Source: Patiria pectinifera (taxonomy: Eukaryota > Echinodermata > Asteroidea > Valvatida > Asterinidae). From it: DNA of 64,000 nt. The notes under the pieces were generated by a model. It was not told where the DNA came from. It was given only the letters and a program-made list of their open reading frames with translations, and searched no databases. Positions within the stretch are counted from its first letter, which is position 1. Each line of letters opens with the position of its first letter. The translations under genes were made by a program, and so were the position numbers. The stretch is taken from contig CM057148.1 in assembly GCA_029964075.1 (NCBI GenBank), forward strand, positions 29,753,916 through 29,817,915. The letters run 5' to 3'. Of this stretch, positions 58,468 through 64,000 are shown one piece after another.

Positions 58468-61400
58468 GTAAGCTAAATTTTTCCAAACTTTCTGAATCCC
58501 TATCATGTGTAGTTAAATTGAACTGTAGCTTAACAAGTCGCTGCGCGTATCCTTCGCCATCAGATTCCTCCTGTACATCTTTTGGTACAGGATGCCTTTG
58601 TACTCTGGAATAATGTGGGGAAATTCAAGCCGATTATTTTTCCACCAAGACTCTGGCCTTGTGTTTGTGTGAATGATGAAAATTGAGAACAAGGGCAGTT
58701 TCACAATACAGATATTAAATCAATCAATTATCGTAGTAATCAATTCAATATCAAGACTCAGATTTTCGTTGCTGCGCCTTAGAATTTTAAACGGCATATG
58801 TTTGCACTTTAGTACAAAGTGTGATATTGATTGGAAGATATAGTTAAATCTAGAGGGAAGCTGCTGTGAAAGTATTCGCCAATAGTCATTTATAAAACTT
58901 AAACGCGTCGTTGGTATAAACAAACACGAACCTAAATGAAACGAAACGAAAGATAAATGCACACCGAAGGTGACGTCACATAGCGCGATGTCGTCGTATC
59001 GTTTCGTTTATTTTCGTTTTGTTTTGGGGTCGGCTTTTGTTTTGACCCCTCTCAAAGTTCCTTAAAGGAAATATACGAAATTTGCAACATCTAAAAACAA
59101 AACTTTGAAAACATTATGAAATACCTTAGGCTTGACTGTAAATTGAACAATAGTCTCAAGCATCCTGTGAAATCATGGCAACTGGTGTGCTGTCATTTCC
59201 AAGAAAAGAGGATTTCTGTGAATCGATTTCCAACGATGGTCGGCACAGCATCGTTAAAAAAACCCTGATTTTTTTTTCGAATACTGCCCCGACCTCTATA
59301 AATTGCTCCGTTTTTCTTGAAATAGGGTCAAGGAACCAGACATCATGAACAGCAATATTTTTCTTTATTTTCCCCCCAATTTCTATGAATACAAAACTTT
59401 AAGCAGGTCTTTGAATACACATTTTGCTATAAAAATACTAACCCGTTCATTTCTGAAAATTTGAGCAAAAGGAAATAATTGTATATTCCGTTTAAAATTT
59501 CCGCTGGCTTTTGACAATTTCTATTTTCTTAAATTGGAATGGAATTAAAGTCATCCGTTATGAGTTCATCTGCGAAGTTTTATTTTAAAACTGGAAATGG
59601 TTTTGTTGTTGTAGTCATTAATTTTATAGTTCACACTCTCATGCGTGTCACGTAATATTCATAAAGGGTCATTTAGGGTCATTCATGTGTAAAATATTAT
59701 AAAAGTATCGCAAACATGATAATATTTGTAATTGGTGAATAGCGAGATATATCCACTGAAAAGCTGTATATTCACTGTTAAGGGAATTTAATGTAGCGCT
59801 GAGTGAATTTGTAAATTAAGATTCCACACTTGCGAGTGTATTCGCTGACTTAAAGAGGCACTAGGTCCTGAAATCCCTGAAAATTTCATATTTTGAATTG
59901 ATTGGTTATTCTATTTGGTTGAAAAGACGGAAAAAACCGGTTGTCTACATCGTACACAACGGAGTACCAATACGTTTATCCTGTCGTTTTCAGTGTGCGA
60001 AACACGGTGTGTGTCTTCACACGTATACAGCACCGTGCTCGCGAACACAGCCATGTGGTTGCGAAGGGCGATTTCTAAAGGTTACGTTACACTTTATTTA
60101 TTTTGAATGAAACTTCATGTACACAGACATGTTCACACAGACGGGGGAAATCTTTGGAAAATAATTTCTCCCGTTTGGAAGACCATACCTTCATGCAACT
60201 TTCAGGGTTTGTTTCCCTTATAATGATCCAATTGTGTACTGAAAACCGTTATGATATGTTCATTACTTTTCGTTGAAATTGGAAAAATAGGCCTGGCTGC
60301 GTTCATTTGTAGTTGTAGCACGCCAGGTGACGCTTATGAATATGCCAATATACCCGTCGTTATAGTGCTGCCAGGCCGAAATTGGTCAACCGTAGCGCCT
60401 ACACGGCGCTATGAAATCCATGCAAGTGGGGTGTGTACCAGAATCAAAAATCCTCGTCGAGTTTTTCCTTAGAGATATTTCGAGCTGTAACACAAGCGTT
60501 AGCAACAAGAGATTAAGCTGAAATTCGAAATATACTTAGATGATAGAAATGTTCAACTACTCGTGTAATAACAACTTTCGTAAATTCCTAGAAATTAATA
60601 TAAATGCGTACATTTGGGGACGTTTTCGAAAGATTTCTTCCAGATTTGAAGGTCTGCTTTACCAGTAACCAGTATTGAGGTTTCGGCATCGATGACGGCG
60701 ATTTTTTCACTGACATGAAATTTAGAATTTCTTCTTTCGTTATAATTTAACATTTCAATCATACTGAGCATATGTTCTGAGAAACACATTGTTGAAAAGC
60801 CCATGGGGGGGGGGGGGTTCACGAATTTCAGTGCTTTGTTACAGCGTCTTAGTACGTAATCGGATTAGCTTTGCTTGACAATCAGCAACGCTTCGCCTTC
60901 GCGGCCATATGGCTGAACAGCGGTGACAAATCACCAATGTAGAAAATGTGGTTTCTTACGGCGCAAGGAATCACAACTAGGACCCAAACAGCTCGACTTA
61001 CGGGGGTCGCAAAACTGGACCCCGAAAGTCGGTCTCACACGCACAATACAGGAATAACACAAACACGCCTCGTTTTTTTAAGGATAGTTGTGTGGATGTT
61101 TATCAGTCATGTGGTTGCGAAGGGCGATTTCTATAGGTTACGTTACACTTTATTTTGAATGAAACTACGTGTACACATGTTCACGTTTGCGGATGAAATC
61201 TTTGAAACTTAATTTCTCCCGTTTGGAAGACCGTTTCTTCATGCAACAGGATTTATTTCCCTTATAATGCTCCAAGTATGTCATAAAAATTGTTGTGATA
61301 TGGTCTTTACTTTTCGTTGAAATTGGAAAAATAGGCCTGGCTACGTGCATTGTTTAAAGTTGGAACACTGGCGTTTGCAATATCTGTCAATCTTTTCAAG

Positions 61401-63040
61401 CCTGACGAATATTAATAAGGTTCCTATCCATTATGGTGTGCAGTAAAAATTGGGAAAAAGCCTCATTCACAAATATTGATAAATATCACCCTTTTTGCCG
61501 GCTTCCATTTTGTTTAACATCAAAATATAATTATTTGAGGATATTTAAAAACAAAACCCGTGCAGCTGTTATCCAATTTGTTATTCTAAATTAAAAATCA
61601 CCGTGATTCACATAGTAAGATATATCTTCTCGGTGTTTTTCCATTGTTTGGACCCAACTTCTCCTAAAAAGGAAACTAAAACAAAAAATATATGTGTAAA
61701 CGTGCGTTTTGAATGTTGTTTTCAAAACGAATAATGATGTTTAACGTAATTTTGCAAGGTTATAAATATTTCGATTGTCAAACACGCGGGACATTTTTCA
61801 GTGTGTCACATGCAATGTGCTTTTCACAAAAAGGAAAACGTGCAATTCTTGAGAAAAAAAAATTGAAACTATGTTGATAATGTTTTGTTAGAGAAGATTA
61901 ACTTCAACCCATGAGGATAATTGTCTGTGGTCAAACATGCAGTCAGTTGTTTAAGGGGAATATACAACATTTGCAAACATAATAAACCTACCCAAATATT
62001 ACAAAATATCTTTCTTGACTGTTTGTGAATGACCGACTAAATCATCTTGTAAAATCATGGCACCTGGTCCGCCTGTCATTTTCAAGAACACAGGTTCAAC
62101 AAGAGGGAAACAACAACAACAGCGCACGGCCGATTCAATCCCATAGACATAACGTAATAAACTGGAGCAATTTTGTCCGTACTCCAGTGCATCAAAGTGA
62201 TAACGTCATGCAATTTTGGAAATCCAAGATTGCGTCCTAAATTTTCACGAAAACAAAACACGTAAAACATGCCCCAAACTTGCCCCTAAATCATGACTTA
62301 CACATTGACTTATGGTGCCATACAGTAATTCTGACGGATAATTTTAGTTTCCACACATCGGGAGATTGAGCTGGCCCATAAAGTTCAAAATACCTTTAAA
62401 AGTCGGGTTTGATTACGCTTCGTGCGTAAGGTTTTCTGTCGCTGTTTTTTGGAAGTTGTTAAAAATCCCCGACGAAAATCCCGTATTATTATTGATACCA
62501 AGTTTTCCCCAGATATTCCTTGGTCTCTTCTTGTAAATAAGGACAACCTTAAATGACTCATGAAGTTTCATCCGAAAGCCAGCGGTAGATTTATTTCTTT
62601 TAGAACCGATAAAATACAGCCACTTTTCACGAACACCGCGCGGTAGACACACACATCACACGGCGCAATAGATGTAGAGCGTGAACGCATGCACACACCA
62701 CCGGTTAACACGGCGTTGTCGCACAGCCCTGCCCGCTGAATCGCAGCGCAGCGAAGCCGTGCGCGGCACAGGCCGGTAGTTTGTGGGGGAAATCTTCAGC
62801 AGAACTCCGGCCAGATCATGCATGTTAAGAATACAAATAGTTTCGTACGAACACCAATATTATTAAGCAGGATGAGCTTTCTACATCAGACTCCTGTAGG
62901 TCAGACGGCCTTATGAAAATAATGAGTGTTCAACGTTTGTTTGGAATTGTTCAACAATTTCATTAAACAAAAACATTCATGAAGTAAAACCACTACGGGT
63001 GCAACACTTATCACTTCAAACAAACATTTTTCATTAACCC
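58468..63040. other. Region downstream of the fourth signal exon
   Basis: No F5/8C exon found. A 240-base segment at 60049-60310 recurs at 61109-61350 (CATGTGGTTGCGAAGGGCGA, TTTCTCCCGTTTGGAAGACC, AAATTGGAAAAATAGGCCTG). Diverged similarity also links 59060-59215 and 61950-62100. A cysteine-rich exon-like stretch at 59994-60078 is listed separately. Confidence 0.45.
59994..60078 (+). other. Cysteine-rich exon-like stretch
   Basis: After an acceptor TTATCCTGTCGTTTTCAG the frame reads CAKHGVCLHTYTAPCSR then TQPCGCEGRFLK before a possible donor AAAG/GTTACG. Five cysteines in about 25 residues, with a P-C-x-C spacing like exon 2 of the F5/8C genes. The phase (0) does not match the phase-1 signal exon at 58422, so it cannot be simply its second exon. 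It may be chance. Confidence 0.2.
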
Positions 63041-63047
63041 TTACTCC

Positions 63048-63249
63048 CAGTGGCGTAGCCAGAAATATTTCAGTTGGGGGGTGCTGGGGGGTGGGGGCTG
63101 AAACATTTCATGGGGGGCGTCATGTAGATCAATGATATTTTTTTTAGAAACTCAATATCTCAGTGGGGGGCAAGTGGGGGGGCGACTGGGGACGACAAGG
63201 TTTCATGGGGGGGCTGTCGTCCACCCACGCCCCCGTGGATACACCACTG
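63048..63249. mobile_element. 202-bp hAT MITE with 8-bp target duplication
   Basis: Begins CAGTGGCGTAGCCAG and ends GGATACACCACTG, flanked on both sides by CTTACTCC (63040-63047 and 63250-63257). The CAGTGG/CCACTG ends and 8-bp duplication are diagnostic for hAT. The interior is G-rich. The 187-codon frame at 63132-63695 overlaps it and is not a gene. Confidence 0.88.
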
Positions 63250-64000
63250 CTTACTCCCGGGGGGGGGGGGGGTTTGCACATGTATTAAAATTCCAGGACT
63301 CAGGACTGTTCGGGCTATTAGGAAAACTCGAGCGTTCCACAAGTGTCCCAGATCACCTTCATCCAAACATTGAAAATCTCCCCTGTTCAGTAGTGTTTTG
63401 CTTCGGGTCGGGTCCACTAAAGGCCAAACCGATGCAAAATATTATAGATATAATCCAAATCCTGCGCCGTGTGAATTTCAAAACTGTTTCCATCTTTTTT
63501 TCCCGTTTGTTTCGGGTTTTTAATCGACCCGACCCGATCCGCAAATTTTCAAAAACAAAACTGACCAACCCAACTGAAATGACGGACAAGCCGACCCGAC
63601 CAGAAACAAAGTCGGCTTTTGGTTGGGTCGGTTACGGTTTCGAGTCGGGCCAGCACAACACTTCTGTCCATAACCCTTTCAAAAAGCAAAAGTAACCAGC
63701 AAGGTTGCTGAAATATATGGCCACACGACATCACGTACAGCATTGCCGCATTCCCCCAGAGATAGTAGAGGCTGCAGCCAATCATTGCATGTGGCACAAG
63801 CAGAGGCAGACTCCAATTGAATATTTGATTAAAAAAACTGGCAGGGTAATATTTATATTTTATTTTATTTAATTATTCAAGTTGGCGGTCAATTTAGTGA
63901 AATCCATTGGTCTCGCATTGGTCCCAGTAAACCTACAAAAACAATCAACATCCACATACACGTAAAAGTCTCATCTGTTTTAAAGTACGAAAAAGCAGGC

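Noticed and set aside
63132-63695. 187-codon open frame, the longest in the window
   Set aside because: It begins inside the hAT MITE and runs through G-runs and repeat-like DNA; no domain, no splice context, biased composition.

Overview
The window looks like AT-rich, intron-containing nuclear DNA of an animal. It holds spliced secreted-protein genes with conserved intron phases, two neuropeptide-type precursors with dibasic cleavage and amidation sites, LINE fragments, tRNA-derived repeats and many short inverted-repeat elements. A marine invertebrate, perhaps an invertebrate deuterostome, would fit. I cannot fix the phylum from the sequence. There are no bacterial-type operons, rRNA genes or CRISPR arrays.

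Layout. (1) 1-136: first coding exon of a secreted protein on the minus strand, cut by the window edge. (2) 640-1965: a 5'-truncated, frameshifted LINE. (3) 2-9.9 kb: no gene I can support; a GC-rich LTR-like block, a long inverted repeat at 7984-8443 and hAT-like MITEs. (4) 9.9-13.6 kb: two divergently transcribed, paralogous precursor genes. Each encodes two copies of a peptide with the core CPWPP(A)(L/M)CG and a C-terminal Phe-Gly-Lys-Arg, which predicts amidated peptides with a six-residue disulfide loop. I do not recognise this family; it is the best candidate here for something undescribed. (5) 15.7-64 kb: a tandem array of a second family. Two complete five-exon genes (19438-24983 and 38120-45195) encode about 252-residue secreted proteins: signal peptide, a five-cysteine N-terminal region of unknown type and a C-terminal F5/8 type C (discoidin) domain. 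Five more copies of the tiny signal-peptide exon lie around them (32413, 34644, 36882, 50559, 58422), two without their ATG. Many copies of the 5' flanking region are also present, including a nearly identical 2.24-kb tandem pair and a 1.99-kb tandem pair.

The amplified unit seems to be the promoter plus signal exon more often than the whole gene. Between the copies are MITEs, minisatellites and foldback elements; several have clear target-site duplications, and one is dated by an empty paralogous site. The two precursor genes and the F5/8C genes have no visible functional link beyond both encoding secreted products.
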